64,000 bases of DNA from Rotaria macrura (lineage: Eukaryota > Rotifera > Eurotatoria > Philodinida > Philodinidae): positions 62,001 through 126,000 of the forward strand of contig OENT01000183.1 in assembly GCA_900239685.1 (NCBI GenBank), in the 5' to 3' direction. The translations under genes and the position numbers were made by a program. The notes beneath the pieces were generated by a model. The model was not told the DNA's origin, did not search any database, and saw only the letters and a program-made list of their open reading frames with translations. Of the stretch, positions 39,501-52,789 are shown one piece after another (position 1 is the first letter of the stretch; the number at the start of each line of letters is the position of its first letter).

Positions 39501-42500
39501 TGTATTATCAACGTTGATTACTTTATGATTAGAGCAGTTAGAGATTAGGACACATGAACGCTCTGAATACATTACAAATCGATCTTCGTCGTTTTGAAAC
39601 TATTAGGGTACGAGGATCGATGTAAGATGTGAAGCAAGACTCGTGAATGTGACAAAAGGCTTCAGTAAGGAACAAATCTCAGAGCCAAATCCTGTCTGAA
39701 AAATATATCAAGCTACATGAATATCGGAGGAGTTTTTCATGATAAAAAATATTTTCACTACTAAGCAAATCTTTTGAAACTTGCCGAAAATGTGACAAAC
39801 TGAAAGAGCCAGAAATATACTGATGTCTACAATTTTTGCATGTCTATGAGAACCATAAATTAAATAAATATGAATGGAAGTATTGGAAACATCCTTTCGA
39901 AGTTAACTATTTCAAGTAAAACTTTAAAAAATCTATATGATCACATCGCTCTATTTTATGAGATTCAATCTTCCTTATCTACTAGTAGAAATTCTCTTGT
40001 CACTGTTACCTTCTCAAGTATGTCTACTGTTGCAACTACTACATATATATTCATTCAATCAATTATAGAAACTTCGATTAGAGTAAAAGCAAAATAGGGA
40101 ACATAAAAAAAGGCAAATTTTTCATATGAACTCAATTCAAACACTATTAAAAGATATCGATGATTTTTCTATTTCTTTTTTTTTTTTTCACTTTTCATCA
40201 TATCTCTCTCATTCATGATCGATTCTTATTTTCCAGTGATTACTTTGTGATAATGTTTTTCAAATATCAATGGCAGCAATCTCGTCTATAGTATTCGCTT
40301 TGTGAAAAAATACAAAATAGGACAAGAAAATTAATGCTGCATGTAATATAATTTTCATGTCGGACTAGAAACTCGTGATGAAAATTCTAATACCATATTG
40401 TATTGAAATTCTGAACTTGATAATTTCACAGATTATGAAATATATTTCATAGTGAAACGAGGTCTTATTTTTGATGCATAAAAGCGTCAATAATCAGAGC
40501 AATCAATAAAAGCTTTCGTGAGTAGTTGCAATGACACCGTATGTAATAGATGCAATATGATTTTATGCATCAGATAACTATTATATATTAAAAAGAATGT
40601 TTAATTCAAAAATACATTGACATGAGTAAAATGATCATATGAAATAGTTTCAGTGAGTGACGAAACATCTCTTGGATGTTTCGACAAGTAAATTGTCTAA
40701 ATCAGTTCTATCCTATCATCTGAATAAATTGAGTCATCGTCATGGTTAACTTAATGCTCTAAAACGAGTGAACATCAAAAGACGTCTGCTTACTGCCTGA
40801 TGTTTGCTGATGCGAAAAGTAAAAGATTAATATAGGGCTGTTGCCTTTGATATTTTTTTTCTGTTCAATGTGTAAGAATAAACCTTTTCCATTTATTTAT
40901 CAACTTGGATAACTGAATTTCAATGATATCTTAATTCAAATATGTATTAGAACTAAACCATATAAAAATCTTCAGCAAAAAGAAGGGAAAAATAAATTAT
41001 TTACTAACGAAAAATATATAGTAACGGCTTATATGTAGTGCATCATACGAGGCAAATATCTGTGTATAATTGGTAGAAAGACCTGTTTGCTATGTGACAC
41101 TATACATTTACGATATCTTGATCTTTTTTTTTAGTTGAATGTGTGATGTGTCTGGTTTTTTTCTTCGCGTGTAAAGATGATGTATCGATCAGAATAGCAA
41201 AAGTCAATATATTTTAACTGTCTACTTGATAAATTTGCTTTTGAATGCTATTTAAAAATTTGTCTAGTCGATGTCAAAAGTATAGAGCTCGGTTTTGTTC
41301 TCTCATTGTTGAGTATTACATTGAATATACAAACAGAAAACTATTTAATAAATGAATGATAAGAGGAATTTTTGTAAATATGTTTTTCAAGATACCATGT
41401 ACCCTGAATGATCTGTCTTATGCGAATATCAGAATATCTTTTCTATTAAACATCATTTCACTGATGCTTTCTACAAGATGTTTCATTGTCAAATTTCAAT
41501 AATTAATCGTAATTAAAATTGAACATAGAAAAATTTTATCATTTTCTATTCTACTAAAATAATAGAAATTTTACACATCATTTAATTGTCACCGATGTTC
41601 GCATACAACTTCAATTTATTAGTAATACGTCAATATTTAACTATGATGATGACACAATAGTCAATAGAGATACAAGGACAAACTTTTCTACACATACATA
41701 TCAACGATGACCATTCAGGCAACATCTTTTTTTATTTCTTATGATGTTGACCTGTTGAAAAGTTCTCAATTTTTTTTTTTCGTTGATACGTGAACAAACC
41801 TCACGAGCTTTTATGCACATCGTATGTTATACTATTACATCTATTCATATTGAAAATGAGTGGGTACATAAAATGATAGTAAGAATGAATGAAAAAAATT
41901 CTTCGCTTGACTGCGCAAAGTGTAGAGCACACCAACTCTCGAACCGATGGTCAGCGTCTCCCCAGGCGACGATCAACAACTAGATGACGAAGCGATATAG
42001 AAGAAAGACGGAGAAAGATTTTTTCGTGTGATAATCGATGGGCGCATCTTGAATAGACAAACATTTATGTGGGCAGTTTCACACATATACTGAAAAATGA
42101 AGCGAAGAGGAGAAGAAGAAGAAGATCTCATATTTTTTCTTCTTTTTTTCAGTTGATGTGTATAAGAAAAAACAAGAGCGGAGTCTTATTGTTCATTTAT
42201 GTGTGACCGTTCAATGTATTTCATCTCTATTTCTCACACACTCTACTTTCTTTTCTCCTCGTTATAAAATTAGAGAAGACATCACGAGAGAAAATCATTT
42301 AACCTTTTTGCATTCAAGTTCGATATTTATATCTTCTTAGATAAGTGAAAAAAAATAATGAGGTAGATCGTTGATTGAGAAAATCATGCACAAAATTTAA
42401 GATATGTCCATAATGTGAAAAATGAATCATATTTATTTTTCTTCGTTTATTATTTATTTGATTTATACTATTCAAGTCATTTCAATATTTTACAGGTTAA

Positions 42501-42533
42501 TAATATATTAAATATTTATTCTTATTCGATAAA
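36581..42533. other. Long AT-rich gene-free stretch
   Basis: About 5.9 kb with no supportable gene on either strand. The first 60 bp hold the RPS4 polyadenylation signals. The last 500 bp before the claudin-like gene have a purine-rich, leader-like texture and end in an acceptor-like sequence at 42495. Confidence 0.55.
36623..36633 (+). terminator. RPS4 polyadenylation signals
   Basis: Two overlapping AATAAA hexamers lie 43-53 nt after the RPS4 stop codon, the normal place for 3'-end formation. Confidence 0.65.
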
Positions 42534-45357
42534 ATGTATCAATGTATAATACCACCACGAATATTTCTTGCAACTGGTGTTGGTCTACTTATATTTAGTC
42601 TTGTACTTGGTTGGATTCCATTTTCAGTAGCTGATTGGTTACAATTCTACGAATTTGACGTGTCGAAAGATGCAACAAAAAAAGACAATGATACTGAAGC
42701 TTCTATAGAAGATGATTCACTTCTTGGTTTTATCAAATTTGGTCTTTGGCAGAAATGTACTTTTTCCAAAAATTCAAATGATTTTCAATGTGAAGCATGG
42801 AATAAAAATACGCCAAGTACGAGTACTTTTCTTTTTTAAACAGAAAACTTTTTTTAATTCTTACTTATTGCTTTTCTATGTAAAAAATAGGTTTTGTTCG
42901 TGTAGCACAAGTACTTATAACATGTGGCTTATCATTAGAATGTCTGGCGTTTTTATCTGCTATGATTGGTTTTATGTCTAGAAGGTCATTTGTTACTACT
43001 GTACTAATTTCAGCATTACTCGCATTTTTAAGTTGTAAGTAAAATTTATAAAAAGAAACGTTCTAGTGTGAATTTAATCAATAGATATATAATTGACTTA
43101 AAAACATATGAATGGAAGTTCGAAAAAATAAATTCGAAACTATTATTTACTCTGTAATTCCAGCATTTGAAATGAAAGTCTCTAGATCGATAGAAATATG
43201 GCATGAGAGTCGACCGATTTCCATAGAAATCTATGGAATAGGCAATAGTCAGATCCTCTCTGTTCTAGTCTTATCTGATTTTTATAATCAATTCATCAAT
43301 AGTTGTATTTAGATATAGCAGACACAATTGTTTCTACGAATGGAGAATGCTCTCGTCTTTTCACAGCTTAGTAGTTGACGCTGCTATCTATCTGCAAACT
43401 TCATTATTCAGGCTCTTTGCAGGAGTAATTAGTACTGACTGTAGTTCTCATAACAAGACCTATTCGATACAGAATTCAGAAATTAATCAGCTGGAGTTTT
43501 TCGGTATACACTGACTAATTTTAATAGAGCTACTGAATATGAGACAGTAGAGTGTATAGAACGAGTACTTTAAATCAAAATATTTCTTAGTGACTTAGTT
43601 ATTCATAGTGATTGGCAAGACCTAGTCAGCCAGATTCTAGCATGCCGAACTCATATTTACTGAAAAAAATGAAAACTATTTTCAAAACCGTCTATTAGTA
43701 GCATTTTTCTTCTGGTTTATATAGCGAGTAGTATAAAGAAAATCTTGCATAGTAATTTCTTTTATCGAGAAAGAAAAACTTCTAGTAACTTTCTAATAGA
43801 CTATTCATTTAGTTGTTTTGGTTTTTTCTTTCATTTTAGTTATCTTTATAACCATTGGTGTCACTGTATTTGCAACAGACTCAGTTGCTCACGTGGATCG
43901 CTTACGGATAACTCGAAATGAACATCCACGTCGTTGGGCTATGTGGTTATTCATTCCTAATCTTGTTCTATCATTTCTTGCTTCGATTTGTTTTATTCTT
44001 GCATCGATATTTCATTGGTGTGATTATAAAACTATGCATGCAACAGGTATTCTAAGTCATGCAGTTGATAAATATGGTGGGAGTGTTTTTAAAGCACCGT
44101 CCGATAGGTATTTAAGAAAAAGGATTGAAAACTACTGTATTAGCAAAGAAATATCTTCGAATTTCTTTTTAGTACAAACATAACATCAGGCACCAAAAAA
44201 CAACAGCATGCACCTGGTCAAGATTATCCGAATACGTGTTACCAAATTAATGGTTCAAATAATACTCAAAATCCATTAGGTTATCAGTCACCACCAAGTT
44301 ATGGTGTGCCATTGCATCAACATGGAAATCTTACTACACATAATCCAGCATTATTTGGATATTCAAGACCAGCAAGTCCAACTGGTAATCCAATGTGCCC
44401 TCATTCGAGTGTAAGCTGAAATTCGCTTGACGAACAAATGTTATCTTTTTAATAATATATATATATATATATAATCATTATTTTTTAGCTTGACCCTTAT
44501 CATCATCGACATTTTATGACCGAGGTAAATAATCGATTTTAATAAATAACGTATGTATCGTAAAAGAAAAAATCATTCATTTTTAGAATTCTGAAATGGA
44601 AGAATCATCTCGTATGAGTTCACGTCGTCATTCTCGTTCATGTCGTCATTCAAGTCATCGTTCAAGATCACGTAGTCCACGTGAAAGTTCAGTAGGCGGA
44701 AATAATGCTCAAGACAATAATAATAATAATGCAAAACAACCTCAATTTATTCCAATACCTGTTCCTTATTATCAACCACCACCAATTCAGCCCATATCAG
44801 CACCAACGACAACGCAAATGCTTCACCCAACAGCAAATAGCAATAACAATAACATTCAACCGATGTCATACATGATTCAACAGCCTAAACAACAATTTAT
44901 CGAAGAAATCAATCCACAAACCGTAAGATCATTATACTTCTTGTTTTGCTTTACATAGGATTTGAAAGAAGTCATCGTATTGATCTAGGGAAAACCGACT
45001 AATATGTTAACATATTGTTCTGAGCAGCCGTCACTATTAGTTTCAAATCCAACTCAACCTGTTTATACGATAGCCTATCGTGCCAATAGTGGTGGTAGCG
45101 TACTAGCTTCGAATATCTTAACTGGACCAGCAGCAACTACTTATGTTACGGCAACACGAGATCAAATTACTGAAGTTAACCCAACGAAAAATGATTCGGA
45201 TAATGAAGAAAAAAGTTGTCAAAGTAATTCAAGACAGCGTACTTTGAAAAAGGTTTCTATAATAAATTAATCGAAGAATTCAGAATTCTCGTTCACTTAT
45301 TAATTTACATTGTTCTAGATAAAACCCAATGAAGCTTGGACTTGGCGAAAATTGTAA
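42534..45357 (+). CDS. Claudin/PMP22-superfamily tetraspan with long basic tail
   Basis: Eight exons (42534-42816, 42891-43034, 43840-44107, 44173-44410, 44489-44524, 44587-44922, 45028-45252, 45319-45357) join in frame to about 522 residues. There are four membrane spans at about 9-29, 98-122, 127-153 and 175-201. The first loop carries the claudin-type signature: G70-L71-W72, then C75 and C86. After span 4 comes a cytosolic tail of about 320 residues, very unusual for claudins, which total 200-300 residues. The tail is rich in Asn, Gln, Pro and Tyr and contains an RS/RH block (MSSRRHSRSCRHSSHRSRSRS). Members form or regulate cell junctions and channels; the exact role here is unknown. Exon 7 could also start at 44989, adding 13 codons in frame. 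Exon 5 is only 36 nt. AATAAA lies at 45382. Confidence 0.83.
43035..43839 (+). other. Long intron 2 of the claudin-like gene
   Basis: An 805-nt intron interrupts the third membrane span. It contains a small palindrome (TTCCATAGA, two bases, TCTATGGAA) near 43218 and otherwise looks like intergenic DNA. Confidence 0.6.
44455..44472. repeat. (TA)n microsatellite in an intron
   Basis: TA run inside the short intron 4 of the claudin-like gene, between the donor after 44410 and the acceptor at 44488. Confidence 0.85.
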
Positions 45358-46229
45358 TAGATTTTTATATATTTATTCAGCAATAAAACGAAATTTATTA
45401 GTGGCATCTCGAATAATTTCGTGTTTTTCTTCTGCTTTTTACGGCTAGTCCTAATAAAAAAGATTTAACCGCTAGTAATGTTGTTATGCTGTTTTTAATT
45501 TGAATAGTTTTTCATTTTGTGTTTTTTTTCTTTGTATGTTCTTTTCTTAATGTGAATTTTTTGTTTTTTTTATTTGTCGTGCTGAAGAAATTATATCTTC
45601 TCGCAGTTGTTCCGAAATTTTTCTCCCTTGACTTCTTCTTCATTTATTTCTTGTTCTCTCTCTTTTGCTTCTTCTTCTTCTTCTTCTTCGTTGCAACGTA
45701 TTGCAGAATAGATAAATATATACATACATACAACGGAATAATATTGCACTTAAGTCTATTCTCCGTACTGATAAACGCACAGTGATGATCATTAACCTCA
45801 TTTGCTATGAGTAATGATGCAACAGACAAACAAGAGTTCTGTTTTCTTGTGATACGCATTCGTTTTCTTATTTGATTGGACCAGCCAAAATAATAAATTG
45901 GCATTGCCAGAAAGAAGAAGAAAAAAGGAAGAAAGGATAGAAGAAGAACATTTGTTCCTGTAATGTTTTTTCCTTCCTTGCTCTATATGGACAACTCAAT
46001 GGCATATGTATTCATTTTTTTTTCCCTTGGTGCGTCCAAATCATAGAATACTTCTAGTTATTTTATTACAACCTTTGGACCAGTACAAATATACGAGTTG
46101 ATATTCGGTGTTACATTCATACGCACACACGTATCTATCTATCTATATATATACATATATATATATTTCGATAAAAAGATCGATATAGTCTGTTATCATA
46201 AACTGAATTGTTGTCGTCGAAAATTATTC
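45358..46229. other. Spacer between two plus-strand genes
   Basis: It holds the claudin-like 3'UTR with AATAAA at 45382-45387, T- and TTC-rich sequence (TTC units at 45667-45690), and the upstream region of the LicD-like gene. No separate gene is supportable. Confidence 0.6.
45667..45690. repeat. (TTC)n microsatellite
   Basis: About eight CTT/TTC units in a pyrimidine-rich spacer. Confidence 0.85.
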
Positions 46230-48289
46230 ATGTTCAGTTATCCGGTTATGTTCACTCGTCTACTTATTAATAATCGTCGTCTTTGGATACCATGTACGAT
46301 TCTTTTTTGTCTATGTGCTATTTCTATGGTTGTGCACCAATCAGACAGAAATGAAACATCATCATCTACACAACTGCTACCAGACTTTCCATTTTCGTCT
46401 TCGTCTTCGTCTTCGAATTCATTGACATATGATGAAGTTAAATTGTTAGTTGATCAATTATTTGATACGGAAATTTCACTAGTTAATGTACAATCAATAT
46501 GGAATAGACTGTTTGAAATTTGGCGACAAATATTAACAAAATTCGTTCATGATGCATGTGAATCATGTCATCCAAACGACTCGTATTGTTATGAATCCAT
46601 TGATATAAATCGTTATATTTATTATATAAATGAATCATTTTATCCATCAAATGAAAGTAAACGTCCTGTTGGTATGGGTATTTATTATTATTTTGATTTA
46701 AAAAATTTACATTCAGTTAATAACTCCATATTACCAACAGATGTTTCACATTGTGATTATTTTCATATGATACAATTAATGATAAATGTTCAAGTTATAT
46801 TACATCAATCACAAATTAAATATTTTCTTACCAAAGGTACATTGATTGGTGTACTTCGCCATCATGATGTTATACCATGGGATACTGATATTGATCTATT
46901 TATTCCTTCATCGGCAACAGAAAAAGTACTTAGATCATTTCGTCAATTAGAGATATTACCAAATAAAGCTTCAATAAAAATAACAAAAACCACAATTAAT
47001 GGTACGACAAAATCATCATCATCATCAACAACAGCCACTACTACTACTACTACGACGACGACGACGACGACGACGACTACGGAAAGCAGTGCAACACGAG
47101 TAGATAAAGAGTAAATTATTCTTCTTATATTGAACATAGGATTGTCCATAGCTATTCAATGGTCAAAGATGGCATGTTATTCTTGGAGTACAAGTTGTCA
47201 TTTTAGGAATCATAGAAATCATGATGTAAGAGACGTTGAGAAATCGGCGATATAAAGATTTGCGATGCGTGTCCCGTAAAAAGAAAACTTTTGATTTGCA
47301 AGGGAATATCATATATGATCCAACGACTTGACAATGTTGCAACCCTTTCCAATAGATTATTGTCTAGTTCTAAGCGAAATATCTAAATAATCATAGGAAT
47401 CCCAAGTCAATCAAATGAGAAATCAATGAAAAAGTATTATAACTGAATAAAAATCCAAACAGTATTGTTGAACGATCGTTTCAGTTATCATAGATACAAC
47501 TCGTGTGAAAGACATCATCATAGAAAGAATACAGTCGAACTTATTCGAATCTCTTCTATCGGACTATTTCATTTCAATAAAAAAAATCCTCGAGTTTCTA
47601 TGCAAATCTACTATTAAGATTAAAGCGATTGAAAGAAAAAATTTCAGCCATCGTCGAACGTGAAATTATTTTCATCATCATTCATTTTTTCTAACTTTAT
47701 ATTTTAATTCAGTATCTGATACGTCTTTTTTTTTAGTCGACCATCATTTCAAAATGATTTAGTTGTTTACCGTTTTAAAAATATTCATAGAGTAACATCC
47801 TATAAAATATTTTCTATTCGGTCACCAATTGTTAATCGAACTAATTATCGTTGGCCTAAAATTGATATATTTCCATATGAAGAAAACTCAACTCATATCT
47901 ATGCATTTCCAAAACATCAACATAATCTTGGCACAATGAACTATTTAGCTAAAATTGATCTTGAACCGATCTATTTACGTATATTAGGTCCACTACTTGT
48001 ACCTAGTCCACATAATCTTCGTTTATCACTAAAAGCTATGATTAAATTAGGTCGTTCGAATGTATTTTATGCTTGCGAAGGTAATACATTTTTACATCGT
48101 TATAATCGTGGATCAGCAGAAACTTGGCGTGTACCATGTAAAGAATTGCATAGAACATATCCATTTGTTAAAAATGAACGCAATATTACGAATAGATTAT
48201 GTTCCGAAGAACTTAAATTTCCTCAATTAAATCAAAGTTTAAGTTTATATAAATATCGATGTGACGAAGATCTACAAAGGACATTATAG
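46230..48289 (+). CDS. LicD/fukutin-like type II membrane protein
   Basis: Two exons (46230-47110 and 47737-48289) join in frame to 477 residues. A short basic N-terminus is followed by one membrane anchor at about 18-36, then a luminal Ser-rich stem and several N-glycosylation sequons. The LicD-type nucleotidyltransferase signature lies at about 197-225: a FLTKGTLIGVLRHHD segment, then IPWDTDIDLFI, with acidic D218, D220 and D222 in the place that binds metal. LicD-fold enzymes transfer phosphorylated groups, such as phosphocholine or ribitol phosphate, to glycans in the secretory pathway. The exact substrate here is unknown. A Ser/Thr tract with 15 consecutive Thr (about 270-284) follows the signature. 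The frame is open upstream to 46098, but the TM anchor fits a start at 46230 or 46248. AATAAA lies at 48496. Confidence 0.82.
46987..47090 (+). repeat. Trinucleotide repeat coding for Ser/Thr tract
   Basis: TCA, ACT and ACG codon runs inside exon 1 of the LicD-like gene encode five Ser, then a Thr tract of 15. Mixed ACT and ACG codons suggest an expanded, partly diverged microsatellite. Confidence 0.85.
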
Positions 48290-50009
48290 GAGTATTTTTT
48301 TTGTTATGTGCTGCTTTTCATATTGATATTGCTCAAATTTTATATTCAACAATACATTTTAGTGAACGAAACAGAGATCTTCAGAGAGAAGGCAAGTAGT
48401 ACAAAAACCGTGTACGACTAAGAACAGTGTATAGTTGTTCTAAGAATTGCTTCGATATTAACTATGGAAAGATCAATGACTATTCACAAAAAAAAAATAA
48501 AATAAATCTATATTTTTTCTATGATCGACTATGAAATATGTTGCTTGAGTCGATAAGTTCAATTCATTGAAATCTGATTGTTTTCTTCTGTATATTGGCA
48601 TAGACTTTACGTGTTACCGACCGATAACGTTAATTAATTGAGATCGAGAGTAATTGTAAGGCAATTCATTACAATAACAATATGATTGATTCATATCAAC
48701 AAATGTTGAAAGAACGATGATGATCAATCATCTCATAATCGATATGATTTATTATCTATGAAATGTCAACTATTGTCAAATCTACAACATTTCGCCTTTT
48801 CTTTCATTGCAGGACATTTTGGTAACGTGCTTAGTCATCGTCAATGTTTCACATAACATACGCTTTTTATTTGATCGTGCGTTTTTAGTTTTGAATTAGA
48901 TATTACAAAGAAACAAAATGCTAATTCCGGTAGAACCAGAAATATTAATTAAGTTACGAATTATTCATTCATTTTCGAATAATTCCCAATTCTCGAAAAA
49001 CTATCCATAATTCTTGATCGAAAAGTCTTTATATTTCTATTTATCGTTATGCTTAGATAGTAGTTAGAAGAAGAATTATATTTCAGATCATTGCAAAAGA
49101 ACATTTCGAGTAAGCACCTCAATCAAATAATTATGTTGAGATTTCTACAGATGTTTACAACTAAACATAATCAGTTGTGAAATAAAAATTATCAATAATT
49201 AATTATCACAGACATGTTTAGCCCTTCAAAAGAAAACATGTCTGCACTGATGCTGTACTATAAATCACATCATCTAAATCCCTGTTGTCTAAGAAATACT
49301 ACTCGTCTATCTATCATAATCAAATTTCACACAATCATCTAAATTAGTTTTAATTCAAATAATTTGGTTTCAAACAAGTGTTTAGAGTGATTATCATGAA
49401 CTAAAATATATAAAAATGTGTTGTCTCAAATTTGAAAAGATAATAATGCCGAAATTTTATTCATTGAATGAATTTATTACTGTTACTGATTCTTATTTTG
49501 AATTCAAATAAATCAGTTGACGCTTATGTATTGTACATAAAGGTTTTCATATTATACTTACCAATAAATTACTAAATGGTAAGAAATTTCTTGCAACAAC
49601 AAAAAACAGTCAATCATCATTCTGACAATTGATTTTTTTTAACTCGGATATCATATTCATACCATATTATTACTTATTTTCGTCAATGTTCTTCGAGGCA
49701 TTGTTGGATAAATTTTCATCTTATACGATTTTATTGAAAGATATTTAGTCATAATTCAGCATGTTGCTATTAGCGAATTGAAGCAGACAGTTGTGATACC
49801 ATTAAAACTCGATAGTCACATATTTTCACAAGCATGATGAACTTCCACGATTATCTCTTGTGCAATCTTCAATTTGTCTGACACATTACTACAATACTGT
49901 TTTTGAAAAAGTGTCGAGAATCATCTCTAACATTCTGTATCTGATGTCTTCACGACAAATTTGACTTCCTTTTTCCCTTTTACGACGACACATTAGGAAA
50001 CTGCAAAAG

Positions 50010-50660
50010 TCCCTGTCCCGGTCCCGCGGGATCAGAATTGGGATCAAAAATTTGGATTCTTACGAGACCGGCACCAATAGTTTATCAAGATGGTTCTGTT
50101 GTCACCTTTTATGAAAAAAATTTGAAAATTTAGGCTTAGTCTAGCGAAAAATAGCTTGCGTTTAAGGAAACTGTTGAAAAAACCCCAGCTGGGTTCAAAT
50201 GTGAAACACAATGTAACTATTATTGCTAATTACAATAGAAGAAGTTCGTCTACAATTATGATGGGCTACTAAACTTTGGTCGAAATTTTTACTTTCGATC
50301 AAAGTTGGGTGCCCCATTATAATACTCCATTGACGTACGATTTTGATCGTATAACGATAACGTCACTCACCATCTTTATTTGAGTAAGGAGATCGGATCT
50401 GTGACGTCTCTGGAGGCTGTCTTTCATGGTTTGTGATACAGGAGGGGGTAAAGAACGTCGGTAACGATTTATGGGAGAAAAGGGTTGGGTCAGAAATTTC
50501 TACCCTGAACACTTCAACTCTTCTTTCACATTGTGTGTCACAAAATTAAAATCAGAAGCTATAGATAATTTCAACCAGAACAAGGATCACGATCGAAACC
50601 CGAAAAATAGTTTTAACAGAACCCGCACCAACACCAAAAAAAGTTGATCCACACTTCCCT
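50010..50660. repeat. GC-richer patch, possible decayed transposable element
   Basis: This patch stands out from the AT-rich surroundings by runs such as CCCGGTCCCGCGGGATC and repeated GGGATC/ACCCG motifs. It contains an imperfect foldback at 50247-50335. No long frame and no convincing target duplication were found. An old mobile-element remnant is the best guess. Confidence 0.4.
50247..50335. repeat. Imperfect hairpin inside the GC-richer patch
   Basis: Arms 50247-50285 and 50293-50335 are complementary with a few mismatches and gaps around a 7-nt loop. The best-paired parts are ATGGG and AACTTTG followed by TCGAAA. Confidence 0.65.
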
Positions 50661-52780
50661 ACGACAGATGCCTCAAATTTAGCGTTAATAAAGCATTATT
50701 TATTCTAATGTCTATACCTACAGAGATTTATCAGAAATTACACAAAACAAAACTGTCAATGATATACTAACATGCTATAAAATAAAATCAATCAAACCAT
50801 CTGACGTGAGTTGTATAATAGATATTCGTGCTTCAGCTCCGTGTGCATTTTTGGGACACTGCGTAGATAGTTGATTATAGGGATAAATAAACCTTATCTA
50901 TGATCAATATGTAGTGTGTTCACTTCGATGAAGTTTTAATTGCTCTGCCATTCTCATCGAGTCAATTCAAGTTATATACACTGAAGCTGCTAAACTTGAT
51001 ACCATCGATCTAAATGTTTAAGAACGTTTTCTTTAAAACGATATTGTCAAATCAGAATGAATTCAAATGATCATCTCATCCAAAAAGCATCATTTCTCAT
51101 TAGCCATATTGAACATAAACGAGTACCTTTCCATGTAGGATGAACATGAGAGAATTTATTTAGAACACAACGTTTACTGTTTGATTTAGTAAGATGTTTA
51201 ATCGACAACATATTCGAATAAGACAAATTATTGTTCAAGATATTTCGAATGTAGAAATAATTATTTTTATTCTGCTGAATGAATCAACTGTAATTTCAAT
51301 CATCTATAAATAAACTTTAGTTCGTGAAAAATATAAACATGAAAACCTTTGCATATATCTAATAATGAAGTAAAACAATCATTCATATGAAATCTTTCGT
51401 TTTTGAATCCATATACATATAGAAGCATGACAAATTTTTCTACTCTAAACACAGAACTGACTTTCTCAAGTTGTTCAGAGTTGTTAATGAAACAAGCAAT
51501 AGTATAATTTGTATCTCTAGATCTAAAAGAAACAAATAGCAAGTAGATATAAATGTAAAAATTAAATCGAAATTAACACATGCCCATAAGACAATAAAAA
51601 AGTATGCTAGAAAAGAGCTCCACGGCAAAATAGCGTACGATGAATTCAGATTCTGTCATAATATGATTTCGATATTATGCTCTATTGTGCAAAACATGAG
51701 TCGTCGGTTGTTTACAATAATAATAGGTATTGAACATGACACAGTTACAACCTGTATAACTTCAATTTTTGCATCGTCAATATGTTAGTTTGAATATAAA
51801 TAATATCTCACGAATTTCTTCATATTTTCGTTTGGTTCATTCCGAAAACCATACAAATATCTACGTATAAAGTAAAAAGGATATTTACTTACGTTAGTTC
51901 GTTATGTGTTACGGACGAGTCGTCATGTTTTATTGAATCGACAAAATTTCATCACAACTTAATCGATGAATGTTTTTTCATGTTTAAAATATTTTCATGT
52001 ATAGAATTTAATTAACACAAAAACATGAGTATATCATCGAAAACTTCTTCGATGTAATAATTATTAACGAGCATTTCTAATGTACACATAGGTTTATTTC
52101 TTCATGACAAATTTTTCGCTTAATTTGACAATTTAACTTTGAAGACAAAACTAAGAGATTATTTGAAATATGCGTAGAATATTTTACCCATAGAATAGAA
52201 GATCTTTTAATAAATTATATTTTATCATCCGAGTGGCAATCACAAGTGAAAAAAATATTTTCACGAAGAACAACAAGATAAAATTTCGCATCCATTCGAC
52301 GTGGAAAAATTGTTCGAGCTGATCGGCTCTTATCATGATTCTTAATTGCATCGCATGTAAATTAAATAAATTTCTTTCTTTGTATTCTGTATCTTTGTTG
52401 ATTACATAAGATCAAAGCTTTCAAAAATAAACATAAACCTTGACAAATGCAAAGAATGAAGTGATGCTTGGCAATTACTGGCACTCTGCAGCTGTTCTCA
52501 AAATCAATTACATTGACTATTGCCAAGAATAATAGTAAGTTAGTCGATCACGTAGTTTTTTATTTCATTCATTTGTATCTTAAATAGCTCATGTGTTGTT
52601 AGAACATAAGTCCATCTTGTACTATATATTTAAAAAAACACAAGCCAGATAAATTGCTATTAACGATTGACTGAACATAATTCCGTTGAATTCAAATGAT
52701 GAAAGTAAAAATTATGAGAACGGTTAAATCTTATCGAACTTTATGTTTCTAACGTGTACGTTATACCATAATTTAAAGAG

Positions 52781-52789
52781 ATCGATTCT
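52781..52789. repeat. Left target-site duplication
   Basis: ATCGATTCT directly abuts the left end of the foldback element and is identical to the copy at 53181-53189. Confidence 0.85.

Larger units (their letters stand above)
48290..52789. other. Gene-free stretch, 4.5 kb
   Basis: LicD 3'UTR at the left, with AATAAA at 48496 and 48501. I see no supportable gene. It contains the GC-richer decayed repeat described separately at about 50010-50660. Confidence 0.55.

Noticed and set aside
46943-47149. Minus-strand frame with a long Val run
   Set aside because: Antisense reading of the Thr-coding triplet repeat in the LicD-like gene.
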